Shown piece by piece: positions 36,390-46,077 of a stretch of DNA of 64,000 bases. The position numbers were made by a program, and so were the translations under genes. Each line of letters starts with the position of its first letter. Positions within the stretch are counted from its first letter, which is position 1. The stretch is from assembly GCF_900240995.1 (NCBI RefSeq), contig NZ_LT965953.1:1621017-1685016 (forward strand). The letters run 5' to 3'. The stretch comes from Bacillus sp. Marseille-P3661 (GTDB taxonomy: Bacteria > Bacillota > Bacilli > Bacillales > Bacillaceae_J). The notes beneath the pieces are model-generated. The model did no database searches. It saw nothing but the letters and a program-made list of their open reading frames with translations, and was not told the origin of the DNA.

Positions 36390-36472
36390 ACATGTATTTA
36401 TTTTAGTTACCTGTATTCAATTTGTCAACAGGTAGTATAGTATATAATTTTTTTGTAAACTGGTATACTATA
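36390..36472. promoter_or_regulatory. Candidate regulator-binding region between qorB-like and ywnA-like genes
   Basis: The 199-base divergent gap has an inverted pair GTATAGTATA (about 36433-36442) and TATACTATAC (about 36463-36472), and repeated TTACATG and ACCTGT motifs. It is the natural place for autoregulation by the Rrf2-type protein. Binding is inferred only from position and symmetry. Confidence 0.4.
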
Positions 36473-36545
36473 CTTGTAATCAAACTAATTACATGATAAT
36501 GAAATTAATTTAAAAAGGAATAGTTAATAGGGATGGTGACTGAAC

Positions 36546-36980
36546 ATGTCCATCAGCAGCCGATTCGCTGTTGGAGTTCATATATTGACTCTAATTGAAT
36601 TAAATAAAGAAAGAGTAGCATCTTCTGAATTTTTAGCTTCAAGTGTTAACACGAACCCCGCCGTGATCAGAAAACTAATGGGGATGTTAAAAAAAGCTGG
36701 CTTGATAGAGGTACATCCAGGTATTGCAGGAGCCAAACTCGCAAAGGAATTATCAGATATTACACTGTTCGACGTTTATAAGGCAGTGAATGTTGTACAG
36801 GAGAAAGAATTGTTTAGCTTACATGAAAATCCAAATCCTGAATGTCCCGTAGGTAGGAACATCCAGAATACAATTGAACCAATATTCACAGCAGCACAAT
36901 TGGCAATGGAGAAGGTTCTAAGAAATGTTACTTTAGATGATGTTGTGAAGGATATTGCTACTAAAGAAAATTTCTGTTAA
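36546..36980 (+). CDS. ywnA: Rrf2-family regulator, YwnA-like
   Basis: The 144-residue protein has the Rrf2 winged helix at its N-terminus (MSISSRFAVGVHILTLIELN, SVNTNPAVIRKLMGMLKKAG, LIEVHPGIAGAKLAKELSDI). The Fe-S cysteines of IscR/NsrR are absent; only one Cys lies in the middle (NPECPVG), consistent with thiol-based sensing in the YwnA group. It probably represses the divergent quinone-reductase gene. The ribosome site is GGGATGGTGA, weak but close. Confidence 0.87.
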   Translation: MSISSRFAVGVHILTLIELNKERVASSEFLASSVNTNPAVIRKLMGMLKKAGLIEVHPGIAGAKLAKELSDITLFDVYKAVNVVQEKELFSLHENPNPECPVGRNIQNTIEPIFTAAQLAMEKVLRNVTLDDVVKDIATKENFC

Positions 36981-37008
36981 AAGGCATTCCGATCGAATGT
37001 CTTTTTTC
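36979..37008 (+). terminator. Terminator of ywnA-like gene
   Basis: AAGGCATTC and GAATGTCTT form a stem around CGATC, followed by TTTTTT, directly at the ywnA stop codon. Confidence 0.75.
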
Positions 37009-37070
37009 ATTGATATTCAACATCAATAAGAAAAAGCCATTCTCATTATTGAAGAATACTCCCCCTTAGC

Positions 37071-37337
37071 TTAACAAACACTCCCACCTCGATTAGATGT
37101 TGAGCCGTCCCTTTTATTAATATAAATGAATTTCTCAATACAATCATTACCCAGGATTTTAGTATGAATGATCCAATTTCCATTTTTGCGTTCTGTTTTA
37201 CTTATATACCAAGTATCCGTATTTCCCTCTTGAACATACTTTAATGCAATCTCCTTAGCTTGTTCTAATTCGATTTTATTTCCACAACTACTTAATAAAA
37301 AAACGAAAGTCAAGAGTAGTAAGTATTTTTTACCCAT
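37071..37337 (-). CDS. Small lipoprotein
   Basis: The 88-residue protein has a lipoprotein signal, MGKKYLLLLTFVFLLSSCGN, with lipobox LSSC. The mature part is about 70 residues and starts with a PepSY-like pattern (LEQAKEIALKYVQEGNTDTW, then GNWIIHTKIL). Cys also occurs in NDCIEKF and at the C-terminus (GGSVC). No known function. The ATG is preceded by GGGGGG, and a second lipoprotein gene lies 140 bases upstream on the same strand. Confidence 0.65.
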   Translation of the reverse strand: MGKKYLLLLTFVFLLSSCGNKIELEQAKEIALKYVQEGNTDTWYISKTERKNGNWIIHTKILGNDCIEKFIYINKRDGSTSNRGGSVC

Positions 37338-37473
37338 ATATACCCCCCAACAATTTTACATTTTAAAACAATCAAAAATAAAATTACCGTTCCTGCTTTA
37401 CTAAACGCCCTCGCTGCCTCAGCAATTTTAGCTTGTTCTGCATTAACAACGTCGATAATATTCAATAAACATA

Positions 37474-37860
37474 TTAACCTTCTACCATTTTTAAATATGG
37501 TATCTCTTCTCCTTTAACTATTGCTATGTATGCTGGTGTATCTGTTTCGAATATCTTTGTTCCCATTGGTAATTTGTTCGCTGCCCCATCTTTAAATTGG
37601 GATGTCCTATCTGCTTGTTTCGTAATTACACCAACTTCCTCACCTAATTCATATTCCAATTCTGTTACCCACTCCACATCTTGTGCATTTGAAAAAACAT
37701 ACCCATCAAGTACAAAAATATCAGCATTTTCGTACTTTAGATAATCTATTGGTCTTGGGTTGCCGGTAGATGGGCCACTTAAGCGTGAGTAGTCACTATT
37801 ACAACCAGCAAAAAAGATATTCAAGAAACAAAGTAGTGGTAAGATTTTTGCAAAATTCAT
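37474..37860 (-). CDS. Small lipoprotein, unknown function
   Basis: The 128-residue protein begins MNFAKILPLLCFLNIFFAGC; the lipobox is FAGC. The mature part has IFVLDGYVFSNAQDVEWVTE, LGEEVGVITKQAD, and a C-terminal stretch GTKIFETDTPAYIAIVKGEE. I have seen this layout in small Bacillus lipoproteins of unassigned role but cannot name it. AGGAGG precedes the ATG. The gap between it and the next lipoprotein gene shows no other gene. Confidence 0.65.
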   Translation of the reverse strand: MNFAKILPLLCFLNIFFAGCNSDYSRLSGPSTGNPRPIDYLKYENADIFVLDGYVFSNAQDVEWVTELEYELGEEVGVITKQADRTSQFKDGAANKLPMGTKIFETDTPAYIAIVKGEEIPYLKMVEG

Positions 37861-37962
37861 TACGAACCTCCTAGAATAACAGACGACTTAACTTTAAAAG
37901 AGTTACAATTCAACCAATCCATTATTCTACCCTTTACCACAACAACAGCTACTTATCCCGCG

Positions 37963-38030
37963 AGAACCAGAGGGACAGGTCCACTGGCCCGTTCTATTTG
38001 TTGAAGGCCACCCTACCTGTCCCTCTGGTT
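37963..38030. repeat. Palindromic repeat family A subtype 1, intact copy 11
   Basis: GAACCAGAGGGACAGGTCCA at the left pairs with the right arm ACCTGTCCCTCTGGTT. The centre reads CTGGCCCGTTC...GGCCACC. It lies in the 354-base gap between the lipoprotein gene and the FNT remnant, which holds nothing else recognisable. Confidence 0.88.
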
Positions 38031-38214
38031 ACATCCCAAGTACAATCATAAAATTAATAATAAACCAACTGCTATAATCCTTTCTCTTAAAAATCTGCCA
38101 ATCAAAACCATACACACCTATGAATACGTGGGGAAAATATCTATTACTTTGTTAAATCGCTATAGAAAAAAACCAACATAGAAAAACAACAAAATTAATA
38201 GAGAAATCTGTTGT

Positions 38215-38400
38215 TTAGATTCTTAGATTGTATGTTATGCTTCTTCTTCGATGAAGGTAATACATGATACCCATCATGAATTCTCCGCCAATCAAATTTC
38301 CAATCGTAACAGGAATGAGGTTATTTATAATGACGCCAAAACCTATGAACATGCTAGCTAGTACACTTCTTGCGATATAATTTGTTTTGAAAGTGACCAA
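38215..38400 (-). pseudogene. C-terminal remnant of a formate/nitrite transporter (FNT family)
   Basis: The 61-codon frame contains VLASMFIGFGVIINNLIPVT followed by IGNLIGGEFMMGIMYYLHRR. The NNLIPVTxGNxxGG stretch is the conserved last-helix signature of FocA/NirC channels. The four or five earlier helices, about 200 residues, are missing, so the gene is truncated. It lies next to ldh; FNT channels export formate or import nitrite during fermentation. Confidence 0.7.
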
Positions 38401-38438
38401 CCGTTAATAATAACTTCAAACTAAACTTGATTAATTAA

Positions 38439-39491
<1,053 letters not shown>

Positions 39492-39496
39492 TTACA

Positions 39497-39565
39497 GAAC
39501 CAGAGGGACAGGTCCACTGGCCCGTTTTTACTTGCTTAGGACCACCGTACCTGTCCCTCTGGTTC
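39497..39565. repeat. Palindromic repeat family A subtype 1, intact copy 12
   Basis: GAACCAGAGGGACAGGTCCA and its complement ACCTGTCCCTCTGGTTC enclose CTGGCCCGTTTTTACTTGC and GGACCACCGT. It separates the convergent ldh and redox-protein genes. It is the clearest example of subtype 1. Confidence 0.9.
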
Positions 39566-39575
39566 TCCCTCGTTA

Positions 39576-40130
39576 TTATCGAATGAATTCATCTATTACA
39601 TGTAAAATGGTTGGGATTGTGGCATGGTCGGCAGGTTCTAAGTCAATATGTTGCCAAAGAATCTCTCCTGAGGTATCAATTAGCCACGTTCCTCCTAGTT
39701 GATATACATCCTGTCGAAACATGGCGTTTTTCACGATTTTCATTTGTTCAGGATCTTTCGGGAAAATTTCTCGTATTCTCCCAGCAAAAAGATACTGGCT
39801 CATTATTTTTACTGATTTTACAATAGAAACTCGCTTTAGTGGAAGTTCTTTATATGCATTGAGGTTTGGATCACCTAAGATTTTATAAGGATAAGGACCA
39901 TAGACTTTTAAAAACTGTTTTATTTGATCTGAGTCTGCTGGAACAACAGCGATAATCGATACTCCTTTATTTTGAATAGTATCTACCTGCTCACGCAACT
40001 GCGCGAGGAAATTCCGACAAATCGGTCAACCTATATGCCTTAATAATACTAAAAGAATAGGTTTTTCCTTAATCAAATCAGACAATAGAACTTGCACATT
40101 TTGTTCTTCAGTAACAAACCTGTAATTCAT
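39576..40130 (-). CDS. Peroxiredoxin-like (AhpC/TSA, SelL-like) redox protein with in-frame UGA at the active site: candidate selenoprotein
   Basis: From the ATG at 40128-40130 (GAGGAG, seven bases upstream) the frame runs 184 codons to 39576, interrupted only by TGA at 40026-40028 (codon 35). The sequence around it is PILLVLLRHIG-UGA-PICRNFLAQLREQV. In this thioredoxin-fold family the same place reads G-C-P-x-C-R, so UGA replaces the first Cys of a CxxC motif, giving UxxC. Downstream, GVSIIAVVPADSDQIKQFLK and GGTWLIDTSGEILWQHID are conserved Prx-like features. Selenocysteine insertion would give a thiol-dependent redox enzyme; the alternative is a TGC/TGT to TGA nonsense mutation. If UGA stops translation, an untagged 34-residue stub results. 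It is monocistronic and convergent with ldh. Confidence 0.75.
39990..40007 (-). promoter_or_regulatory. Candidate bacterial SECIS hairpin downstream of the UGA codon
   Basis: On the minus strand CUCGCGC (40007-40001), loop AGUU, then GCGUGAG (39996-39990) form a seven-pair stem with one G-U pair. It starts 18 bases after the UGA, so the apical loop is 25 bases from it, and a G is the second loop base. General descriptions of bacterial SECIS elements place the loop about 16-37 bases after UGA with a G among its first two bases. A fit is seen; function is inferred. Confidence 0.55.
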
Positions 40131-40540
40131 CTCAACACTCCTCAAACTTGAGAATAAACCTGATTAATAGTATCACAATCTTATATATTTTATTACAAAA
40201 GGTTCAGAATTTAGTATTGCTTTTTTATTATTTATTACCTCGATTGTATATTAAGCGATCGGTTTAATTAAACCATCGCCCCCAGTAGTTATTGCATTTC
40301 ACAGAATTCTTTTTAAGAGTTAAGAAACGGAAACCATTCCTGTAGTGTAAAAAGCTTACATATTTTCAGCTAATTAATATTTAGCAAAAACACATGTTAG
40401 CGAAGTAATGGTTCCAATGTTCTGTTCACTATCCTATATATTTCTACTTTATCTTCCCTACTTAAAACTTTAGAATGAACCATCATTTCGATCTATAGTT
40501 TTTCAGAAGTGGAATTTATGAATTCTTTCCCCCTTAACAT
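40131..40540. other. Intergenic region
   Basis: AT-rich sequence between the redox-protein gene and the MFS gene, 410 bases. I see no gene and no convincing terminator for the MFS gene. The promoter of the redox gene should lie next to 40140-40200. Confidence 0.5.
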
Positions 40541-41848
40541 TTATTCAAATTTAGTAGATTGGCTAGCTGCCCAAATAACAATGGGAATAAGCAGTAATGA
40601 AAGCACAGTACAAACAATTGAAAGAGTTGCATAACTAGAATGTGCTACAACCATTCCTGATAAGCCTCCTCCTAAAGTTCCCGACAAAGCAATACAAACA
40701 TCTACAGAGCCCTGCGTCTTAGCTCTTGTAGAAGGTGGAGTTGAATCTACAAGAATTGCTGTCCCACTAATTAAACCAAAATTCCAGCCAAGCCCAAGTA
40801 AAGCAAGTGCTGTTATGAGTACACCCATTGAATCCGCAGGTCCTATAGCAGCTAAAATGCCAGAAACAAGTAGCGTAATGGCAGAAGCAATTGCCATAAC
40901 AGAACGGCCAATTTTATCTACAAGAAAACCAGTTACTAACGACGGCAAAAACATAGCACCTATATGAAATCCAATAACAAGTCCTACTTCATCCAAACCA
41001 TGTCCATGGTGTCCCATATGAATGGGTGTCATTGTCATAATTGCCATCATCACCAATTGAGTTAGAACCATTACTGCAGCCCCTGTAAAAATCCCTCGCC
41101 TGTTGATCGATGACGAATTAGACTGTTCCCCTAAAGGTAAATTACCGCTTGTTGTTTGAGCATCTGATATTGCTTTTGCAACAATAAAGGGATCAGGACG
41201 AAGTAAAAAGAATAAAACTAAACCAGCAAGTATATACGCTGCAGCAGCTAATATAAACGGACCAGCTAAGGTAGGAATTCCTATGGATGACGCAAACTCA
41301 CCCATTATATCCGCAAGATTTGGCCCTGCAATAGCACCGAATGTGGTGGAAACCATGCCCATGCTAATAGCCTTTGCTCTTTGTGTTGAGTTTGCCAAGT
41401 CAGTTCCTGCGTAGCGTGCTTGTAAGTTTGTAGCCGTTCCAGCCCCGTAGATAAGCAATGAAATAAATAAAAGTAGAATGCTATTCATTAATGCAGAAAT
41501 AACTACTCCTATGGCCCCGATACCTCCAGCCAAAAATCCTACGGTAAGTCCAGTACGACGACCAAATCGCTGAGAAAATCGTCCCACAAGGAGTGCAGCC
41601 CCTGCTGACCCCAAAGTAAATAACGCCGTTGGAATTCCTGTTATACTTTCTGTACCAAACATATCTTGAGCTAGAAGTGCCCCCACTGTTATTCCTGCTG
41701 CAAGTCCTGCTCCACCAAAAATTTGGGATATAACAACAACAATTAACGTTCTTTTATATAATTGTTGTTGTTTATCTGAAGAATTTATGTAGCTTTTTAA
41801 CTTAGATGAATGAACGTCAAACACTTTTTCATATTCTTTAGGTAACAC
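40541..41848 (-). CDS. Major facilitator superfamily transporter
   Basis: The 435-residue protein has twelve predicted membrane helices with a soluble N-terminus (about 1-32). The MFS loop motif between helices 2 and 3 is VGRFSQRFGRRTGLTVGFLA, and the matching one in the second half is GFLVDKIGRSVMAIASAITL. HMGHHGHGLDEVG near the middle is His-rich. Likely a drug or metabolite efflux pump; the substrate is unknown. It lies 111 bases downstream of the MocR-type regulator on the same strand, with a terminator between them. Confidence 0.88.
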   Translation of the reverse strand: MLPKEYEKVFDVHSSKLKSYINSSDKQQQLYKRTLIVVVISQIFGGAGLAAGITVGALLAQDMFGTESITGIPTALFTLGSAGAALLVGRFSQRFGRRTGLTVGFLAGGIGAIGVVISALMNSILLLFISLLIYGAGTATNLQARYAGTDLANSTQRAKAISMGMVSTTFGAIAGPNLADIMGEFASSIGIPTLAGPFILAAAAYILAGLVLFFLLRPDPFIVAKAISDAQTTSGNLPLGEQSNSSSINRRGIFTGAAVMVLTQLVMMAIMTMTPIHMGHHGHGLDEVGLVIGFHIGAMFLPSLVTGFLVDKIGRSVMAIASAITLLVSGILAAIGPADSMGVLITALALLGLGWNFGLISGTAILVDSTPPSTRAKTQGSVDVCIALSGTLGGGLSGMVVAHSSYATLSIVCTVLSLLLIPIVIWAASQSTKFE

Positions 41849-41916
41849 AACCTATCCCACCTTTCTAATCTATTACTTATTTAGCTCCAAATAGATATGA
41901 ATCATCGTAACACGCA

Positions 41917-41948
41917 CAAAAAAACCATACAATGCTATAATTGTATGG
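41917..41948 (-). terminator. Terminator after the MocR gene
   Basis: CCATACAAT (41925-41933) pairs perfectly with ATTGTATGG (41940-41948). On the minus strand it is followed by seven T residues. It separates the MocR gene from the MFS gene, so read-through would be needed for co-transcription. Confidence 0.85.
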
Positions 41949-41959
41949 CGAACAATATA

Positions 41960-43348
41960 TTAGCTAAGACCGCTTAGTAAACGTTTAAGGATAATTAATC
42001 CTCGCTCAAGCTCTCCAATCGTTTCCGGTGCACAGACAGCAACCCTTACAGCCCTCTCTGGACAACTATTTCCAACTACAAAACGTTCAGCTGCATACAC
42101 TTGTACCCCCTGCTGTGCAGCTAACTTTTCAAATTCAGCACCTGTAATTTTTCCAGGTAATAACAACCAACGGAAGATGCCTGTATCAACACCTAAACAC
42201 GTATAGTCTGCCAAATATCGATTTACGACTTGGTTTCTGCGAATAGTTTGTTTTTGATGCTCCTCAATTAAGACTTCAAATTGGTTCGATACAATAGTAC
42301 GTGCACCCAGTTCTGCTAGTAACGGGGAAACTGATACATTTAAATTATAAAGTGCCTTTGAAATTGGCTCCTTAAATTGACTCGGAACTGCTACATAGGC
42401 GAGTCGTAACCCCGGCGCTATTGATTTCGATAAGCTCGCAATGTAGATGACCTGTTCTGGTGCAAAAGATGCAACTGCTGGAAGTGGTTCTTTGTTGAGG
42501 AGATGATACGACGCATCTTCAATAATGAACTGATTATGCTTTTTGGCAATTGCTGCAATCTCTTTTCGATTCTCGACAGACATAAAGCAAGCTGTCGGAT
42601 TATGATAATCTGGAATCAAATAAACGCCTTTAATATTGTCATTTTTGCACGCATATTCCAAGGCAGTGGGACTCATTTCATAGTTCACTGATTTTATCGG
42701 TACTAATTGCACACTAAGCATCGCTGCAACAGTTTTTAAACCAGGGTAAGTATGATAATCAACTCCAATGCGATCTCCAGGCTTGCAAAGACTAGCCAGT
42801 GTGGCAGCAATCGCATTTTGACCCCCATTTGCAAATAAAATGTGATCAACTGTTGTTTCAAACCCACCTCTTCGGATTAACTTTATAGCTGCATCCTTTT
42901 GCCAAAGGCTTTCGCCTGCACGACCATAACTAAACCATTTTTCATAATCGGTTTCTTGTAGCATGTTTTTCAATTGGAGTAGTAGTGGCTCGTATGAAGC
43001 ATTATCTGGTAGTGTCGCTCCCATTTCAATTAAATGTCTCGGCTTTTTATCTTCAAGTAAATACGAATTCGATAACGCATCATACGATACAAATGTGCCA
43101 CTTCCAACAGTGGCACTTAACAAGCCCTTTAACTCACACATTTTAACCGCTTTTGAAATGGTACTCAAATTTAAATCTAAATAATCTGCCAGTTCTCGCT
43201 GTGGAGGAAGTTTTGTACCAGGTAATAAAACTCCGTCTAAAATATCCTGTTCCAATTGCCCTGCGAGTGCTTGATAAATTGGCTTTTCAGTTTTATCAAT
43301 CGATGGTTTCCAGCTCATCGGATAATTTTCAAAAGAATTAATCGGCAT
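41960..43348 (-). CDS. MocR-type regulator: GntR winged helix fused to a PLP aminotransferase domain
   Basis: From the ATG at 43346-43348 the protein is 462 residues. Residues about 15-85 are a GntR winged helix (GQLEQDILDGVLLPGTKLPP, QRELADYLDLNLSTISKAVK). The rest is a fold-type I aminotransferase domain with FANGGQNAIAATLA, YLIPDYHNPT, and the PLP lysine in IYIASLSKSIAPGLRLAYVA. MocR proteins sense PLP or amine derivatives. The MFS transporter gene downstream is a reasonable target. An ATG nine bases upstream is an alternative start. Confidence 0.9.
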   Translation of the reverse strand: MPINSFENYPMSWKPSIDKTEKPIYQALAGQLEQDILDGVLLPGTKLPPQRELADYLDLNLSTISKAVKMCELKGLLSATVGSGTFVSYDALSNSYLLEDKKPRHLIEMGATLPDNASYEPLLLQLKNMLQETDYEKWFSYGRAGESLWQKDAAIKLIRRGGFETTVDHILFANGGQNAIAATLASLCKPGDRIGVDYHTYPGLKTVAAMLSVQLVPIKSVNYEMSPTALEYACKNDNIKGVYLIPDYHNPTACFMSVENRKEIAAIAKKHNQFIIEDASYHLLNKEPLPAVASFAPEQVIYIASLSKSIAPGLRLAYVAVPSQFKEPISKALYNLNVSVSPLLAELGARTIVSNQFEVLIEEHQKQTIRRNQVVNRYLADYTCLGVDTGIFRWLLLPGKITGAEFEKLAAQQGVQVYAAERFVVGNSCPERAVRVAVCAPETIGELERGLIILKRLLSGLS

Positions 43349-43646
43349 GATATGCATCCTTTTTTATACAATTTTTTAATAATTCAGCATCCTTTATTAT
43401 AACCCCTTGTCCCTTAATTGCACTAGGGCAGGTTAGTATTAGGACATTATTTCTCTAATGCCCTTCAGCGGATTGATAGCAGTGCTCCTTACAGCATTAG
43501 AGGAATTTCCCTTCTATTATCCATTGGAAAGTTCATATATTTTTGATGCTGTATCAGATTTGCGTGCACAAAGATCGGATACAGTCTTAGTTCAAAAGTT
43601 TTCAAGCTTTTTACCATTAAAAAAAGAGAAACCGTAGCGGCTACTC

Positions 43647-44009
43647 TTACTTACAAGCATTTTGGTTTTTCTGATGAACTTTTGTGACTTCTTCTAACAC
43701 TTTTTCTATAAGGTGAATAACTTCTTCTGGCATTTCAATTCCATCCCAATGAAGTCCTCTCTTACTACACTCTTCTTTAAGTCTATTTTGAATGGACACC
43801 TCAATATTTCTCTCATCTGTAAGTCCTAATATATAATCAACCGATACACCATATAATTTGGCCAAACTTTTTAACTTATCTAATGGTGGTTGCCGGTATT
43901 TTGTTTCGTAGGATGCATAGCTGGATTTTTTTATTCCAATAATTTTGCCAACATCTTCTAACGTATACCGATGCTCTATTCTAAGTTCTTTTAATCGCTT
44001 ACCATACAT
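43647..44009 (-). CDS. XRE-family helix-turn-helix regulator
   Basis: The 120-residue protein has a SinR/PBSX-repressor-type helix-turn-helix (MYGKRLKELRIEHRYTLEDV, GIKKSSYASYETKYRQPPLD, LAKLYGVSVDYILGLTDERN) and a C-terminal acidic helix pair (MPEEVIHLIEKVLEEVTKVH). The start is ATG with a weak ribosome site. Nearby prophage genes are not seen, so it is probably a chromosomal regulator, perhaps of the GAF-protein gene upstream. The gap 43358-43646 carries only a small hairpin with CTCTAATGC/GCATTAGAG. Confidence 0.85.
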   Translation of the reverse strand: MYGKRLKELRIEHRYTLEDVGKIIGIKKSSYASYETKYRQPPLDKLKSLAKLYGVSVDYILGLTDERNIEVSIQNRLKEECSKRGLHWDGIEMPEEVIHLIEKVLEEVTKVHQKNQNACK

Positions 44010-44155
44010 ATTTCGCCCACTACTTTCATCTGCATTTTAAAACTGATTTTATATACAGAATTCTACAAAAAGAGTATATGTATACTAATTTAAAACACAA
44101 ATAGCAAAGTTTATGATAAGGTTTCCCGATTATAGTAAAAAATTCAGAAGATAAG

Positions 44156-44794
44156 CTATGTCTCTGTGGAGATTAAGTTATTAGATAATCTATATATTTC
44201 ATCTTCATAATCCAAAACCAATTGTTTTATTTGCTCAATTTGAATGTTATTCGGCTTCTTTCTTATAGTTTGAAAAAGTGCAAATGTGCCCATTATTGAA
44301 TCATGTTTAAAAAAAGGAATTGACAAAACTGATTGAAAACCTCTTTCTTCAGAGAAATGTCTCTCATGAATACATTGTGGATCTGATAAAATATCAGAGT
44401 ATACAATTTCTTTCGAAGCAATAGCTCTTCCACAGACCATTTCATGAAACAGTTGCTTATCATTTATCTCATTAAAAAAATCAAAAAAGTGTAGAGGAAT
44501 ATTCGGCGCAGCTCCATGATAGATACGATTTTCCTCTTTCACATAAAAAAGAATAGTAGCAAAACTATTAGGTATTAATTCTTCTAAATCAATACATAGT
44601 TTCCCTAACTTCATTTTTGCATCTATTACCATAAATTGTTCATCGGTAATTCCATTATTAATTAAAGACTCTAGATGGATTCGAAGATTACTCTCTTTTT
44701 TGGCAAGATAGGGATTAATTTTTGTTAGCAAATCTTTTATTTTTTTGTTAGTGGCAAAATCTTTCATAAAGACTACTATATTCTTATCCTTCAT
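44156..44794 (-). CDS. GAF-domain sensor protein
   Basis: The 212-residue protein has an N-terminal helical part (about 1-60) and a GAF domain (about 60-200): FATILFYVKEENRIYHGAAP, CGRAIASKEIVYSDILSDPQ, GFQSVLSIPFFKHDSIMGTF. The HERHFSEERGFQSVLSIP core is typical for GAF domains with redox or small-molecule ligands. There is no output domain, so it may act through a partner. It lies 146 bases upstream of the XRE gene on the same strand. The ATG has GGAGG nearby. Confidence 0.8.
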   Translation of the reverse strand: MKDKNIVVFMKDFATNKKIKDLLTKINPYLAKKESNLRIHLESLINNGITDEQFMVIDAKMKLGKLCIDLEELIPNSFATILFYVKEENRIYHGAAPNIPLHFFDFFNEINDKQLFHEMVCGRAIASKEIVYSDILSDPQCIHERHFSEERGFQSVLSIPFFKHDSIMGTFALFQTIRKKPNNIQIEQIKQLVLDYEDEIYRLSNNLISTET

Positions 44795-44962
44795 TAATTT
44801 CCTCCATTTTATAATCTCAACAAGGTACTTTTACCAAATTTGTACAATAAGGACGAATATTACGATTATATTTTGTACGCTTTAAGCGTACCAAATATTA
44901 TAAAAACAGGCAAGATAATACTGTAAATGTAAAGATAAGATATACTATTTACCTATTAATAC

Positions 44963-45074
44963 AACCAGAGGCAAGCCAGAGGGACAGGTACACTGGCCCG
45001 TTTTTACTATTTACTTGTTGAGGACCACCGTACCTGTCCCTTTGGTTCTTTGGTTCTTCTTTGGTTCTTTGGCT
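44963..45074. repeat. Palindromic repeat family A subtype 1 with tandem TTTGGTTCT units (copy 13)
   Basis: It contains a full subtype 1 unit (GCCAGAGGGACAGGTACACT...ACCTGTCCCTTTGGTTC), then a tandem run of TTTGGTTCT-like units (45050-45074). The tandem run shows slippage or recombination at the arm end. The rest of 44795-45120 holds no gene. Confidence 0.85.
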
Positions 45075-45120
45075 TGAAATTAGTTAGTGAGGATATGGCT
45101 CAGGAAGGAGCTGATTCCTA

Positions 45121-45237
45121 ATGGCGTGGATCTTTTTAATGTTACTATGCGGTCAAGTAGCAGTTTATTTTATACTTGTAGGTAAACATACAGGTATTCC
45201 ATTTTCCAAATGTCCCTGCAACTGGAAAAAACGTTAG
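45121..45237 (+). CDS. 38-residue membrane peptide with CPC motif
   Basis: GGAAGGAG lies ten bases before the ATG. The product is MAWIFLMLLCGQVAVYFILV followed by GKHTGIPFSKCPCNWKKR. It has one membrane helix and a short basic, Cys-containing tail. The strong ribosome site and the orderly composition support a real small protein. I do not recognise it; a role as a small membrane regulator is only a guess. The 45238-45504 gap shows nothing else. Confidence 0.5.
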   Translation: MAWIFLMLLCGQVAVYFILVGKHTGIPFSKCPCNWKKR

Positions 45238-45504
45238 GTTTTCACTATGATGCTGTTTCAAATAGCTGACAGCGATGAAATGATATTCTTCGGCAACTTA
45301 ACTCTTTATTTCTAAAGATAAATAATATGTGACTAGGGGCCCTTTAAGGAATTATCTTTCTAAGACTAGTTATTCAGCAGGTTATATCCAAAAACCATCC
45401 TAATCTTGTACCCTATTATTCTGATCTTATAATATTAACCTTGACCTTTACACAATTAAGGAAAAGAACTGACGATCCATGTTAATCTTTAATTCTTGCA
45501 TATG

Positions 45505-46077
45505 TTAGTTAAAGATTATTCCCAAGTGTTCAACTAGTATTTTAATCCCTATTAATATAAGAACAAAACCACCAAAAAGGCCTGCTTTCTTTTTTAATCT
45601 TTCTCCACTTAGCTTTCCAATAAAAATACCTATTATTGACAATACGAACGTAGTAACGCCTATACAAATTATTGAAAACAAAATAGATACATTTAAAAAC
45701 GCAAAACTAACACCAACCGCTAAAGCATCTATGCTTGTTGCTAAAGAAAGGTAAAGTAATACTTTATTATTTAGTGGATTAATATAAGAATCATTTTCTT
45801 CATTTTTAATGGAATCATAAACCATTTTTACCCCAATTATTCCTAACAGAAAGAATGCGATCCAATGATCAATGTTTTTTATATAAAAAGTAAACTGACT
45901 ACCAAAGCCCCATCCAACTAAAGGCATTAATGCTTGAAACAAAGTCAGAAAAAGACCAATCTTTAAGATATTATTTACACGAAATTTTTCCTTTAAAACC
46001 GTACCACTAGTAATCGAAACTGCAAATGCATCCATTGCAATTCCAAAAGAGATCATTAGAATTCCACTTAAATTCAT
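45505..46077 (-). CDS. mntP: Manganese efflux pump MntP
   Basis: From the ATG at 46075-46077 the protein is 190 residues with six membrane helices. It has the two DUF204 repeats with their metal-binding aspartates: GIAMDAFAVSITSG in the first and ATSIDALAVGVSFAF in the second. MntP exports manganese and limits Mn toxicity. A GTG fifteen bases upstream is an alternative start; GGGGACGG is the only ribosome-like site. I looked for a yybP-ykoY manganese riboswitch upstream (to 46357) and did not see one. Confidence 0.88.
   Translation of the reverse strand: MNLSGILMISFGIAMDAFAVSITSGTVLKEKFRVNNILKIGLFLTLFQALMPLVGWGFGSQFTFYIKNIDHWIAFFLLGIIGVKMVYDSIKNEENDSYINPLNNKVLLYLSLATSIDALAVGVSFAFLNVSILFSIICIGVTTFVLSIIGIFIGKLSGERLKKKAGLFGGFVLILIGIKILVEHLGIIFN

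Noticed and set aside
43647..44009. Prophage repressor
   Set aside because: The XRE protein resembles phage repressors, but no integrase, structural or lysis genes occur near it.
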